From: Dyella terrae
GTDB lineage: Bacteria > Pseudomonadota > Gammaproteobacteria > Xanthomonadales > Rhodanobacteraceae
Direction of reading: 5' to 3'
Assembly (NCBI RefSeq): GCF_022394535.1
Contig: NZ_CP089414.1
Coordinates: forward strand, 5,022,001-5,086,000
Length of the DNA: 64,000 bases
In this document: positions 1-8,786 of the stretch, in pieces
Position numbering within the stretch: position 1 is the stretch's first letter
Layout of the letters: every line of letters begins with the position of its first letter
Made by a program: the position numbers and the translations under genes
The notes under the pieces: generated by a model
What the model was told of the DNA's origin: nothing
What the model saw: only the letters and a program-made list of their open reading frames with translations
The model's database searches: none

Positions 1-130
1 GCAGGCGATCAATCACGCGAGGCTCGCCGTGCTCCACGCGAGCCACCACCATGTGATAGCTGTTGGACCCCATGTCGACGGCAGCGATCAGTTCGCCGTC
101 CTTGATCTGGATCTGATCGCCTTGGCTCAT
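1..130 (-). CDS. ppx: Exopolyphosphatase Ppx/GppA, N-terminal fragment (cut by window edge)
   Basis: The leftward reading frame starts at an ATG (128-130) and runs off the window. The first 43 residues are visible and include AAVDMGSNSYHMVVA, the N-terminal phosphate-1 motif of the ASKHA-fold Ppx/GppA phosphatases, which hydrolyse terminal phosphate from polyphosphate (and pppGpp in GppA). It lies 66 bp downstream of ppk1 on the same strand, so synthesis and breakdown of polyphosphate are encoded side by side. Ppx cannot be separated from GppA on this fragment alone, but the ppk1 context favours Ppx. Confidence 0.88.
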   Translation of the reverse strand, partial: MSQGDQIQIKDGELIAAVDMGSNSYHMVVARVEHGEPRVIDRL

Positions 131-196
131 GCGGGGCTCATTCCGGGCTGCAAGGTGCAGATTCTCTCACGCGGAAACCGGGGCGAGTAGCGTGAA

Positions 197-2317
197 TTAC
201 ACGGTCCCTGGCGTCAGCTTGGCCAGCAACCACTGCTGCGCGCTGTGGGGTGGCTGATCGCCCGGTTCAGCGCGGGTGTAGCGGCCGCTGTCATCCAGCA
301 GCCAGGACTCGGTGTTGTCGGCCAAGTAGTTCGCCAGCGTTTCTTCGTAGACGCGTGCGGCGAGTTCTGGATTGAGGATGGGGAAGGCTACTTCGATGCG
401 GCGCTTGAGGTTGCGCTCCATCCAGTCGGCGCTGCCGCAGTAGATTTCGGGGGTGCCGTCGTTGCCAAACCAGTAGACCCGGCTGTGCTCGAGGAAACGC
501 CCCACGATGGAACGCACACGGATGCGTTCGGATATTCCCGGCATGCCGGGCCGTAGCGTGCAGGCGCCGCGCACGATCAGGTCGATCTCCACACCCGCCT
601 GCGAGGCGCGGTACAGCGCCTGGATAACCTGCTCCTCGTTGAGCGCATTGAGCTTGGCCACGATGCGTGCCGGGCGGCCGGCTTCCGCATGCGCCGTCTC
701 GCGCTCGATCTTGTCGAGCACGTTGCGATAGAGGGTGAACGGCGAGTGCAGCAGATGTTTCAGTTCGATCACCGGGCCCAGGCCCGAGAGTTGCTGGAAG
801 ATTTTGTGCAGGTCCTCGCCCATGCCGGGGTGCGAGGTCATCAAGCCGATATCGGTGTAGCTGCGGCTGTTGGACTGGTGATAGTTGCCTGTGGATAGAT
901 GCACATAACGGCGCAGCACATCGTCTTCGCGGCGCACGATCAGCAGCATCTTCGCGTGAGTCTTGTAGCCCACCACGCCGTACACGACCTGCACGCCGGC
1001 TTCTTGCAGGCGCGTGGCGAGGCTGATGTTCGCCTCCTCGTCGAAACGTGCGCGCAGCTCGATCACTACGGTTACGTCCTTGCCGTTGCGGGCTGCTTCC
1101 ACCAGCAGGTCCACCAGCGGCGTGTCGACGCCGGCGCGGTAGAGAGTCTGCTTGATGGCCAGCACGGACGGATCCTGCGACGCCTGGCGCAGCAGGTCGA
1201 TCACCGCGGCGAAGGACTCGTAGGGATGGTGCAGCAGCACGTCGCGCTGGCGTAGCACGTCGAACTTGCAGCGGGCGCCGACGAAAGCCGGGGGTAGCTG
1301 CGGAATGAAACGAGGAAACTTCAGTTCCGGGCGATCCAGGCCGTCGTAGATGGTGCCGGCACGGATGATGTTCACCGGACCATCGCAGCGATAGACGTCC
1401 GTTTCCTCCAGTTCGAAGTTGGCGATGAGCATGGCCACGATGGCCTTGGGGCAGTCGTTACCGATCTCCAGCCGGACCGGACGCGCGTAGCCGCGGCCGA
1501 TCAGCTCTTCGCTCAGCGCGCGGGCAAGGTTGTCCACCTCGGCTTCTTCCACCATCAGTTCGCTGTTGCGAGTGACGCGGAACTGGTACGAACCGGCCAC
1601 CTTGAAGCCGGGGAACATCAGATCGACGAAGCCCTGCAGCAATTCGGCGAGGAAGATGTAGTGATCGCCGCCGTCGCAGACTTCAGTGGGCAGGCGGATG
1701 ATGCGGGGCAGCGAGCGCGGCGCGCGCACCAGCGCCATGTGGCCTTCGCGCCCGAATGCATCGCGCCCCTTCAGCACCACGGCAATGTTCAGCGTCTTGT
1801 TGAGGATGCGCGGGAACGGGTGGGCCGGGTCCAATCCCAAGGGGGACAGCACCGGCAGGACTTCGTTCTCGAAATAGCCTTGCAACCAGCGGCGCTGGCG
1901 TGGCGTCCAGTGCTCACGCGTGAGGAAATGGATGTTCTCCGTATCCAATGCAGGGCGGAGCTCGTGCTGCCAGGTCTCGTACTGCTGGGCGACCAGGTCC
2001 AGTGCACGCTTGCGGATGCGCGTGAGCAGTTCACAGGAGGACAGACCATCCGGACCCGGCGCGGCCGAGCCGAACGCATGGTGGTGCTTGAGCATGGCCA
2101 CGCGCACTTCGAAGAACTCATCGAGGTTGTTCGCCACGATGCTCAGGAAGCGCAGGCGTTCCAATAGAGGAATGCGTTCGTCGCGCGCTTGTGCCAGCAC
2201 GCGGAAATTGAATTCGAGGGCGGCCAGCTCGCGGCTGAGGTAGAGCTCGGGGGCGGCACGATCGAGAATGGGCGATGGGGTGGCAGGCTTGCGACGCATC
2301 CCCGCATTCTGGCCCAT
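197..2317 (-). CDS. ppk1: Polyphosphate kinase 1
   Basis: This 706-residue protein has the usual length for PPK1, which reversibly polymerises the ATP gamma-phosphate into polyphosphate. The N-terminal helical domain contains the family signature LSRELAALEFNFRVL and NNLDEFFEVRVAML. The C-terminal phospholipase-D-like half contains GYKTHAKMLLI, holding the histidine that is autophosphorylated in the family, and YVHLSTGNYHQSNSRSYTD. Start at 2317; an in-frame ATG at 2299 is an alternative. It sits between phoR and ppx on the same strand, which fits control by phosphate starvation. A GC-rich inverted repeat (about 2372-2397) separates it from phoR. Confidence 0.96.
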   Translation of the reverse strand: MGQNAGMRRKPATPSPILDRAAPELYLSRELAALEFNFRVLAQARDERIPLLERLRFLSIVANNLDEFFEVRVAMLKHHHAFGSAAPGPDGLSSCELLTRIRKRALDLVAQQYETWQHELRPALDTENIHFLTREHWTPRQRRWLQGYFENEVLPVLSPLGLDPAHPFPRILNKTLNIAVVLKGRDAFGREGHMALVRAPRSLPRIIRLPTEVCDGGDHYIFLAELLQGFVDLMFPGFKVAGSYQFRVTRNSELMVEEAEVDNLARALSEELIGRGYARPVRLEIGNDCPKAIVAMLIANFELEETDVYRCDGPVNIIRAGTIYDGLDRPELKFPRFIPQLPPAFVGARCKFDVLRQRDVLLHHPYESFAAVIDLLRQASQDPSVLAIKQTLYRAGVDTPLVDLLVEAARNGKDVTVVIELRARFDEEANISLATRLQEAGVQVVYGVVGYKTHAKMLLIVRREDDVLRRYVHLSTGNYHQSNSRSYTDIGLMTSHPGMGEDLHKIFQQLSGLGPVIELKHLLHSPFTLYRNVLDKIERETAHAEAGRPARIVAKLNALNEEQVIQALYRASQAGVEIDLIVRGACTLRPGMPGISERIRVRSIVGRFLEHSRVYWFGNDGTPEIYCGSADWMERNLKRRIEVAFPILNPELAARVYEETLANYLADNTESWLLDDSGRYTRAEPGDQPPHSAQQWLLAKLTPGTV

Positions 2318-2409
2318 ACCGCGCTTTGTTACATGGCGCAGTGCCGCGTAATGTGATCGTCATTCAGCCCGCGCGCCGGAAAGGCGTCCGGCGCGCTTGT
2401 ACGGCCCGA

Positions 2410-3678
2410 TTACTCGGGGTCGCCGAACCCGGGCGCCAGCAGTCGCTCGGCGCTGAACCAGCAGGAGAAGGTGGAGCCTTGGCCCGGCTCGCTCTGAATG
2501 TCCAGGCGCGCCTGGTGCAGGTTGAGCACGTGCTTGACGATGGACAGCCCAAGGCCCGTGCCGCCGCTTTCGCGCGAACGGCTGGACGACACGCGGTAGA
2601 AGCGCTCGGTGAGGCGTGCCAGGTGCGAGGCCGGGATGCCGTAGCCGGTATCGGTGACGGAATAGACCGCGCCTTCCGACGTGCGGCGCCAACGGATGGT
2701 GATGCGACCGCCGGTAGGCGTGTAGCGCACGGCGTTGCTCACCAGATTGGAGAAGGCGCTGTGCAGGTCCTTCACCGAGCCCAGCAGGTCGGCCTCGGCC
2801 GTCGCTTCCACGGTGACCTGGTGGCGACCTTGGCTCAACGCCTCGGCCTCCTTGCGGATGGTGGCGAGCAGGGGCGTCATCTGCACGCGCTCGTCCTGCA
2901 CGTGTTCCTGCGTTTCCAGGCGCGAGAGCGTAAGCAGATCCTCGACGATCTGGCCCATGCGCTTGGACTGTGCGCGCATCTCGCTGAGCACGGGGGCGAG
3001 TTCCGGCACGTCTTCCGGGTCGATCAGTTCGAGGTAGCCGTGGATGACGGTAAGCGGCGTGCGCAATTCGTGCGATACGTTCGCGACGAAGTCACGGCGG
3101 ATCTGTTCCAGGCGCGTGAGATGGCTGATGTCGCGCGCCAGCAGCAGTCGCTGACGACGACCGAACGGCAGCAACGTCACATTGATGTGGCGGTTCGGAT
3201 GGCCGGGTGCAGTGACATCATTGAGCGGCTCGCGCGCACCTTCTTTCAACCAGGTAGCGAGTTCCGTGGTGCTGAGGCGCTCGTCCAGATGCGCGCCGCG
3301 ATCCTGCGGGCGACGCAGGCCCAGCAGGTCTTCGGCGGCGTGATTGAACCAACGCACGTGTTGCTCGTTGTCGAGCAGCACGACGGCATCCGGCAAACTG
3401 CCGGCGGCGCTGCGCAGGTCGCGCAAACTGGAGGCAATGCGGCGGGAGCGCGTCATGAAACGGTCATGCTGAAGAGAGGTCGGTGACGAAATCTGCGTCA
3501 TCATGAGCTTTCCTTGATGACGGATTCGGGTCAGTAGAAAGACGATTTCAACGATGGCGACCAGCGCAAAAAACGCAGTCGCCAAGCCTCCCGCAAACCA
3601 TCCGGCAAGCGCGCCCGCAAGCAGTCCGGCGGCGAGTGCGGCCGGCAGCTTCCAGGAGCGGTCGAAGGTGTTTGGCAT
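2410..3678 (-). CDS. phoR: Phosphate regulon sensor histidine kinase PhoR
   Basis: This 422-residue membrane kinase partners PhoB. Two hydrophobic segments occupy roughly residues 8-45 (LPAALAAGLLAGALAGWF, then FFALVAIVEIVFLLT). A PAS-like region follows at about 95-170. The HisKA dimerisation helix has the phospho-acceptor His in FVANVSHELRTPL, and the HATPase domain has N, G1 and G2 boxes (LVSNAVRYTP, DTGYGIP, GTGLGLSIVKH). It senses phosphate status through the Pst transporter and phosphorylates PhoB. A 265-bp nested inverted-repeat element separates it from phoB; in most genomes the two are nearly adjacent. Confidence 0.95.
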   Translation of the reverse strand: MPNTFDRSWKLPAALAAGLLAGALAGWFAGGLATAFFALVAIVEIVFLLTRIRHQGKLMMTQISSPTSLQHDRFMTRSRRIASSLRDLRSAAGSLPDAVVLLDNEQHVRWFNHAAEDLLGLRRPQDRGAHLDERLSTTELATWLKEGAREPLNDVTAPGHPNRHINVTLLPFGRRQRLLLARDISHLTRLEQIRRDFVANVSHELRTPLTVIHGYLELIDPEDVPELAPVLSEMRAQSKRMGQIVEDLLTLSRLETQEHVQDERVQMTPLLATIRKEAEALSQGRHQVTVEATAEADLLGSVKDLHSAFSNLVSNAVRYTPTGGRITIRWRRTSEGAVYSVTDTGYGIPASHLARLTERFYRVSSSRSRESGGTGLGLSIVKHVLNLHQARLDIQSEPGQGSTFSCWFSAERLLAPGFGDPE

Positions 3679-3755
3679 GGGAGATCCGCTTGAAGTTGCC
3701 GAGCTGGCAACGCGCCAGCATCGGCAAAAGCACGCGTTACCGCAATAGGAACATA

Positions 3756-4020
3756 GAGCCTGCTCGGTGTCTCTGCATGGCCCGCGTTGAGTCAGTACGC
3801 CCGCCAGGGAGTGGAGCGTGGCGAAGCGCCTGACTGGCTGTCAGGTCGAGCCGCGCGCCGCTTCGTGGCGGGCGTACTGACTCAACCTTCGAGCCGGGTC
3901 TGTTTGCCCCCAGGCCCGCGTCATCACTCGGTTATGTATCGACATACACTCCCTCGTTCTTCCTTGGCCTGTGGACAAACAGCTTCCGGCGCGGGCCATG
4001 CAGAAACACCGAGCAGGCTC
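3756..4020. repeat. MITE-like nested inverted-repeat element between phoB and phoR
   Basis: The outer arms are 31 bp long (3756-3786 and 3990-4020) and match as inverted repeats at 30 of 31 positions, starting GAGCCTGCTCGGTGT. Immediately inside the left arm, a perfect 21-bp inverted pair (3786-3806 and 3866-3886) encloses two smaller hairpin pairs, CGAAGCG/CGCTTCG and CTGAC/GTCAG, so 3786-3886 can fold into a long cruciform. No transposase frame is present. The right arm abuts the phoB stop codon at 4021-4023. This is consistent with a non-autonomous element or a REP-doublet-type structure. It lies within the presumed phoBR transcript. Confidence 0.8.
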
Positions 4021-4710
4021 TTAGACGCTGGCGGAGAAGCGGTAACCCGCGCCGCGCACCGTCTGCACCATGTCGTCCAGTTTCCACGGCTCGAGCGTCT
4101 TGCGCAGTCGACGGATATGGACGTCCACTGTGCGTTCTTCGACGTACACGCTGCCGCCCCATACATGGTCGAGCAGCTGTGCGCGCGAGTACACGCGCTC
4201 CGGGTGCGTCATGAAGAAATACAGCAGGCGATATTCCGTGGGACCGATGGTCACCGGCTCTTCGCCGGCAAACACGCGGTGGGCGGGGCCATCGATGCGC
4301 AGGCCGCCGAGCTCCACCATGCCCGAACCGTCGTCACCCTGGCTGCGCCGAAGCACGGCCTTGATGCGGGCGACCAGCTCACGGGTGGAGAACGGCTTGA
4401 CGACGTAGTCGTCCACGCCGGCTTCCAATCCGTTGACGCGGTCCATTTCTTCGCCGCGGGCGGTGAGCATGATGATGGGAACTTCGCGGCTGAGTTCTTC
4501 CTTGCGCAGGCGGCGCGCAAGGTCGAGACCGCTGGTACCCGGCAACATCCAGTCGAGCAGGATGAGGTCGGGCACTTGCTCAGCAATGGCCAACTGGGCC
4601 GCTCGCGCGTCGGCGGCATGGATGGCGTCCATGCCGGCCTTACGTAGGGCGAAGGCGACCATGTCGCGGATCGAAGCTTCGTCTTCGACAATCAGGATGC
4701 GCTTGTGCAC
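4021..4710 (-). CDS. phoB: Phosphate regulon response regulator PhoB
   Basis: This 229-residue OmpR-family regulator activates genes with Pho boxes under phosphate limitation. The receiver domain (about 1-120) has the acidic pair in ILIVEDEAS, the phospho-acceptor Asp in [11 protein letters not shown] and the conserved Lys in VVKPFS. The winged-helix DNA-binding domain (about 130-229) carries the PhoB-type motifs [24 protein letters not shown] and [17 protein letters not shown]. It is transcribed ahead of phoR. The stop codon touches the outer arm of the inverted-repeat element, so insertion stopped just short of the reading frame. Confidence 0.97.
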   Translation of the reverse strand: MHKRILIVEDEASIRDMVAFALRKAGMDAIHAADARAAQLAIAEQVPDLILLDWMLPGTSGLDLARRLRKEELSREVPIIMLTARGEEMDRVNGLEAGVDDYVVKPFSTRELVARIKAVLRRSQGDDGSGMVELGGLRIDGPAHRVFAGEEPVTIGPTEYRLLYFFMTHPERVYSRAQLLDHVWGGSVYVEERTVDVHIRRLRKTLEPWKLDDMVQTVRGAGYRFSASV

Positions 4711-4773
4711 GCGTTAAGTCCGCTGGGGGAGGGCTGTGACGCAAATATTGCAACTGGGTAATGTTACGCCCAG

Positions 4774-4803
4774 ATGACATTTCACGTTGCCGCAACATGA
4801 CAG
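4774..4803 (-). promoter_or_regulatory. Candidate Pho box upstream of phoB
   Basis: On the minus strand, 64 bp ahead of the phoB start codon, CTGTCAT (4803-4797) and ATGTCAT (4780-4774) lie 16 bp apart with a weaker CTGTCAC-like unit between them. PhoB sites are tandem CTGTCA-type 7-mers in an 11-bp period. The last unit here is one base out of phase, so this is a tentative autoregulatory site. Confidence 0.35.
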
Positions 4804-4832
4804 CGGACTCGCCGTCTCACTATCTGATGAAA

Positions 4833-6548
4833 TCAGTGCGCGGAATTCATGGCGCTGAAGCACAACCGCCCCTGGCAGTTTCCTTGGTTCTGCAGCTGCT
4901 GGCTGCGGCCGTCCGGGTTGTCGTCGGTCTGGATGCGGCGCTTGCGTAGCTCCATCACCAGCGGGGTCAGATCGTTGATACGAGCCTGAATGCGGGCCCG
5001 GGAGTAGTAGTCGAGATCAGGTCGCTGCTGCAGGCGCTTGAGCTGCTCCATGGCATCGAACGGGCGTCCGGAGAGGTAGGAGGCGTCCGCGTAGGCCTCG
5101 CCGGCACGTATCGGGTCGCCCGCCTTGTCGGCAGCGAGTGCGTAGGTTCGGTAGAGCTCGGGCTCGTCGTTGTTGTCCAGCATCGGCATGACCATGACCG
5201 CCGCCTGCCTGGCTTCTTCCTGGGTGCCACCGTCCGTCAGCGCCTTGGCATAGCCCATGCCGATGGCGCGGTTGCGGGGGGATTGCTGGTTGAGGTCGGC
5301 ATAGATGGCCAATGCCTCGGCGCGTCGCCCGGCCTGCAGCTTGGCGTCGGCCATGGCCAGACGCACGACCTGGTTGTCCGGGTGTGTGGTGAGCAGCGGT
5401 TGCAGCTCGTCGATGGCCTTGGCTCCACGGTTGCTGCGCGTGAGGGCCAGCGCGTAGCCATAGTGGTTGGACGCGGTATCGAAGCCGCGCTCGTGCTGGA
5501 GATTGTTGGCGTAGTAGGTGGCCAATTGCCCGGCGTCTCCGGAGAGTACGCGCACGCGTTCGCGCATGAGTGAGTAGGTATCCAGCCCACCCTTGCTGTC
5601 CCGGCTGGCGATGGAGGTGGCGTCCTTCACGAAGGCAATGGGCGCCGTGCTCTTTTCCCACTGGCTCTTGTCCAGGGTCGAGCCGGATGGCCGCTGTTTC
5701 TGCCGATCGATAAGCGTGCCAGCACGTGCCTTGGCGTCGCTGATGCGGTCCAGGGTGACAGGATGGTCTTGCAGGAAGGCCGGGACATCGCCGATGTCGC
5801 CGCCGGAACCAACGCGCAGCGTGTCTTCCATGCGACCGAAAAACGAGGCCATGGCGCTGGGGTCGTAGCCGGCATTGGCGAGGGTCTGTATGCCGGCGCG
5901 GTCCGCTTCGATTTCGTCTTTGCGGGTGAAGTTGATCTGCCGCTGCAACAACAGGCCCTGACCGCCGGCCAGGATGGCGCCTGCAGCGTCGCCAGCGCCG
6001 GCACCTGCACCGGCAACGATGGCACCCAGCAGGACTAGCGCCATCAGCGGCGTGTCCTTCTTGGAGGCTTCGAAGGCGCGCTGCAGATGGTTCTGCGTGA
6101 TGTGGCCAATTTCGTGGGCGATCACGCCGGCGAGTTCGCTCTCGCTGTTGGTGATGATGATCAGGCCGGAGTTCACCGCGATGTAGCCGCCAGGCGCCGC
6201 GAACGCATTGATCACGTTGTCTCTGACAATGAAGAAGGCGAAGTGGTCCTTGGGCTTCTCGCTGCCCGACACCAGGCGATAGCCAAGGTCGTTGATGTAG
6301 TCGTCCAGCATGGGATCGTCGACCACCATGTCCAGCGCGCGCATCTGGCGCAGCATGGCGGCGCCATAATCCTGGGCTTCTTGCGGCGAGATCAGTGCAT
6401 TGGCTGAGCTACCCAGGTCGGGCAGGCGCACGTCCTTGTCCTGGGCGGCTGCACCGAAGGTAAGGCCGGCGCAGACCATGGCCGTCAGGAGGCGGGTGGG
6501 TGTGAAACGACGCTTGGGCATCCTGCCCGCGGGCTTTGCTTCGGTCAT
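4833..6548 (-). CDS. bepA: M48-family periplasmic metalloprotease with TPR repeats (BepA-like)
   Basis: BepA/YfgC degrades or assists stalled outer-membrane proteins such as LptD at the BAM complex. The start at 6548 gives 571 residues; an in-frame ATG at 6521 (MPKRRF) and a GTG at 6578 are alternatives. A signal peptide follows the basic stretch KRRFTPTR (LLTAMVCAGLTFGAAAQ). The zinc-protease motif is AHEIGHITQNH, with the third ligand in the downstream EIEADRAG. The C-terminal 230 residues are helical TPR-type repeats, as in BepA. The gene is 123 bp upstream of phoB on the same strand, but a functional link is not evident. Confidence 0.88.
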   Translation of the reverse strand: MTEAKPAGRMPKRRFTPTRLLTAMVCAGLTFGAAAQDKDVRLPDLGSSANALISPQEAQDYGAAMLRQMRALDMVVDDPMLDDYINDLGYRLVSGSEKPKDHFAFFIVRDNVINAFAAPGGYIAVNSGLIIITNSESELAGVIAHEIGHITQNHLQRAFEASKKDTPLMALVLLGAIVAGAGAGAGDAAGAILAGGQGLLLQRQINFTRKDEIEADRAGIQTLANAGYDPSAMASFFGRMEDTLRVGSGGDIGDVPAFLQDHPVTLDRISDAKARAGTLIDRQKQRPSGSTLDKSQWEKSTAPIAFVKDATSIASRDSKGGLDTYSLMRERVRVLSGDAGQLATYYANNLQHERGFDTASNHYGYALALTRSNRGAKAIDELQPLLTTHPDNQVVRLAMADAKLQAGRRAEALAIYADLNQQSPRNRAIGMGYAKALTDGGTQEEARQAAVMVMPMLDNNDEPELYRTYALAADKAGDPIRAGEAYADASYLSGRPFDAMEQLKRLQQRPDLDYYSRARIQARINDLTPLVMELRKRRIQTDDNPDGRSQQLQNQGNCQGRLCFSAMNSAH

Positions 6549-6755
6549 GTGCTCAGCTTTTTGTGTATCCGCCCCCACCTGGGACCGGGGAAACAGCTCG
6601 TTTCCGGGTGGGTTTGGTGCGGTTCGCCTAGGTGCGCGACAATACCATTACTGACATCGACTTAAGGTGTCGGTTCAGTTGCCTTCACAGTTGTTTACAG
6701 CGTCGGGGCCCCCATTTAAGGGCACCGTAGGGTTACCAGGTTTTCGGAGTGTGTC

Positions 6756-7019
6756 GTGCCCAAGATTGAGGTCTATTCCAGCGCGGTGTGTCCGTACTGC
6801 GTGTCTGCCAAGAACCTGCTCAAGTCCAAGGGGCTGGAGTGGAGCGAGGTGCGCATCGACACCGATCCGTCTCAGCGCGACGTGATGCTGGCGCGCAGCG
6901 GCGGGCGCCGCACCGTGCCGCAGATTTTTATCAACGACCACCACGTGGGTGGTTTTGACGACCTCGTCGCCGCCGATCGCAGCGGCAAGCTTGCCGAACT
7001 GCTGGAGACCCATGCATGA
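6756..7019 (+). CDS. grxC: Glutaredoxin 3
   Basis: This 87-residue single-domain glutaredoxin reduces disulfides and glutathione adducts with GSH. The active site CPYC is in SSAVCPYCVSAKNLL (near residues 10-16). The TVPQIFI segment with the cis-Pro and the GGFDDL glutathione-binding motif follow. The GTG start is supported by GGAG eight bases upstream. Its stop overlaps the start of the next gene by 4 bp, so the two are translationally coupled. Confidence 0.95.
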   Translation: MPKIEVYSSAVCPYCVSAKNLLKSKGLEWSEVRIDTDPSQRDVMLARSGGRRTVPQIFINDHHVGGFDDLVAADRSGKLAELLETHA

Positions 7020-7420
7020 GCGCTCCTAAGGACCAGGCCGCCAAGGATCGCGTCGCCGAATTCACGGCGTTCCGGCAGCGCATGAACGAGCGCATTCTTT
7101 CGGAGGACAACCAAGTCGTCCGTCGCTTCTTCGCGCTGGATACACAGACCTACAAGCCTGGCGCGCTGGACGTGAAGACCAAGGAACTGCTGGGTCTGGT
7201 CGCTTCCATGGTGTTGCGCTGCGACGACTGCATCAGCTACCACGTGGCCCAGTGCAAGGAGGCGGGCGTCACCCGCGAAGAATTCTTCGAAACCTTTAGC
7301 GTCGGCCTGGTGGTGGGCGGCTCCATCGTCATCCCGCACCTGCGGCGTGCGGTGGACTTCCTTGACCAGTTGGAGTCGGGCGAAGGCGCTGAGGCGGCCG
7401 ACTGCGCCAGCCACGCCTGA
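7016..7420 (+). CDS. Carboxymuconolactone decarboxylase / AhpD-like protein
   Basis: The 134-residue all-helical CMD/AhpD-fold protein has the redox motif CDDCISYHVAQCKEAG (CxxCxxxH), which in AhpD-type proteins acts as a peroxidase or thiol reductant relay. The ending QLESGEGAEAADCASHA adds one more cysteine. Overlap with grxC (ATGA) suggests glutaredoxin could be its electron donor; this is inference. The substrate is unknown. Confidence 0.85.
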   Translation: MSAPKDQAAKDRVAEFTAFRQRMNERILSEDNQVVRRFFALDTQTYKPGALDVKTKELLGLVASMVLRCDDCISYHVAQCKEAGVTREEFFETFSVGLVVGGSIVIPHLRRAVDFLDQLESGEGAEAADCASHA

Positions 7421-7618
7421 TCAGCCGCGGGGCGGCTCACTCCTTGCCGCCCCGTTGACGCGTGCGAGTTTATTCAATGCAGCATGCGAGGATTTGCATC
7501 GGCGGCATGGCTTTCCGGTCTGGTCGCGTCGCGCCGCATCGGGGATAATTGGCGGGATTTATAACCCTGTCGTCCCCCACCACAGGGTTGCTCGATTCAT
7601 ATCCCAAGGAGTGTCCCC

Positions 7619-8632
7619 ATGAGCAAGACCATTGCCGTGATTCCGGGCGACGGTATCGGCCCCGAGATCATGAACGCCACGCTGCGTGTGCTCGATGCGC
7701 TGGACTGCGGCCTGTCCTACGAGTTCGTCGATGCCGGCATGGTTGCGTTGGAAAAGAGCGGTGACCTGCTGCCCCAGCCGACGCTCGACGCCATCGCCAA
7801 GCACAAGGTGGCGCTGAAGGGCCCGCTGACCACTCCGGTGGGCGGTGGCTTCACCTCCATCAATGTCACGCTGCGTCGCCACTTTGATCTGTACGCCAAC
7901 GTGCGTCCGGCGATCAGCTTTCCGGGTACCAAGGCGCGCTTCGACAACGTCGATATCATCACGGTGCGCGAGAACACCGAGGGTGCGTACCTGTCCGAAG
8001 GCCAGACCCTGTCGGAAGACGGCGAAACCGCCATCTCGATGATCCGCAACACGCGCAAGGGCTCCAGCCGCATCGTGCGCTATGCCTTCGAACTGGCCGT
8101 GAAGAAGGGCCGCAAGAAGGTCACGGCCGTGCACAAGGCCAACATCATCAAGACCGCGTCGGGCCTGTTCCTCAACGTGGCGCGCGAAATTGCCAAGGAA
8201 TACCCGCAGATCGAGTTCAACGAGATGATCGTTGACAACGCCTGCATGCAGTTGGTGATGAAGCCGGAGCAGTTCGACGTCATCGTCACCACCAATCTGT
8301 TCGGCGACATCCTGTCGGATCTGTGCGCAGGCTTGGTGGGCGGCCTTGGCCTCGCCCCGGGCGACAACATCGGTACCGAGGCGGCCATCTTTGAAGCCGT
8401 GCATGGTTCGGCTCCGGACATTGCCGGCAAGGGCGTTGCCAACCCGTGCGCGCTGCTGCTCGCCGCCGCCGACATGCTCGACCATCTCGGCATGGTGGAG
8501 AAGGGCGACAAGGTGCGCAACGCCATCCGCGACACCATGGTCAACGACCGCGACAGCGTCACGCCGGACATCGGCGGCAAGGGCACCACGTCCAGCTTCG
8601 GCGACGCCATCGTCAAGCGCGTCAAAGCCTGA
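7619..8632 (+). CDS. NAD-type isocitrate dehydrogenase (IDH/IMDH family)
   Basis: The 337-residue protein belongs to the isocitrate/isopropylmalate dehydrogenase family. GDGIGPEI lies at the N-terminus, the substrate loop is TTPVGGGFTSINVTLRRHFDLYANVRP, with VRENTEG and the metal-binding stretch DNACMQLV, NLFGDILSDLCAGLVGG. The short Ser/Asn loop (SINVTLR) fits isocitrate rather than isopropylmalate, and the length fits the NAD-dependent class seen in xanthomonads rather than the 415-residue NADP Icd. It catalyses the TCA step from isocitrate to 2-oxoglutarate. AAGGAG precedes the ATG, and a strong terminator follows at 8648. Confidence 0.88.
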   Translation: MSKTIAVIPGDGIGPEIMNATLRVLDALDCGLSYEFVDAGMVALEKSGDLLPQPTLDAIAKHKVALKGPLTTPVGGGFTSINVTLRRHFDLYANVRPAISFPGTKARFDNVDIITVRENTEGAYLSEGQTLSEDGETAISMIRNTRKGSSRIVRYAFELAVKKGRKKVTAVHKANIIKTASGLFLNVAREIAKEYPQIEFNEMIVDNACMQLVMKPEQFDVIVTTNLFGDILSDLCAGLVGGLGLAPGDNIGTEAAIFEAVHGSAPDIAGKGVANPCALLLAAADMLDHLGMVEKGDKVRNAIRDTMVNDRDSVTPDIGGKGTTSSFGDAIVKRVKA

Positions 8633-8647
8633 GTCTGAGCTGAGCTC

Positions 8648-8679
8648 AAAAGCCCCTCTCTTTGAGAGGGGCTTTTTTT
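8648..8679 (+). terminator. Intrinsic terminator after isocitrate dehydrogenase
   Basis: The inverted repeat AGCCCCTCTC/GAGAGGGGCT with a 4-nt loop is followed by seven T residues, 15 bp after the stop codon. Confidence 0.93.
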
Positions 8680-8786
8680 GTGCGCGTGTGTCGCTAGCAG
8701 GGTGCATCTGAACGCAGTTTCGTGCGGCAAGATCGTGCTGCAGATGCGGACGTAGAATCGAGTCCCCGTGCTGGAAACCCGGTGCG

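Noticed and set aside
3756..4020. A complete insertion sequence between phoB and phoR
   Set aside because: 265 bp with no transposase frame of its own; at most a non-autonomous element.
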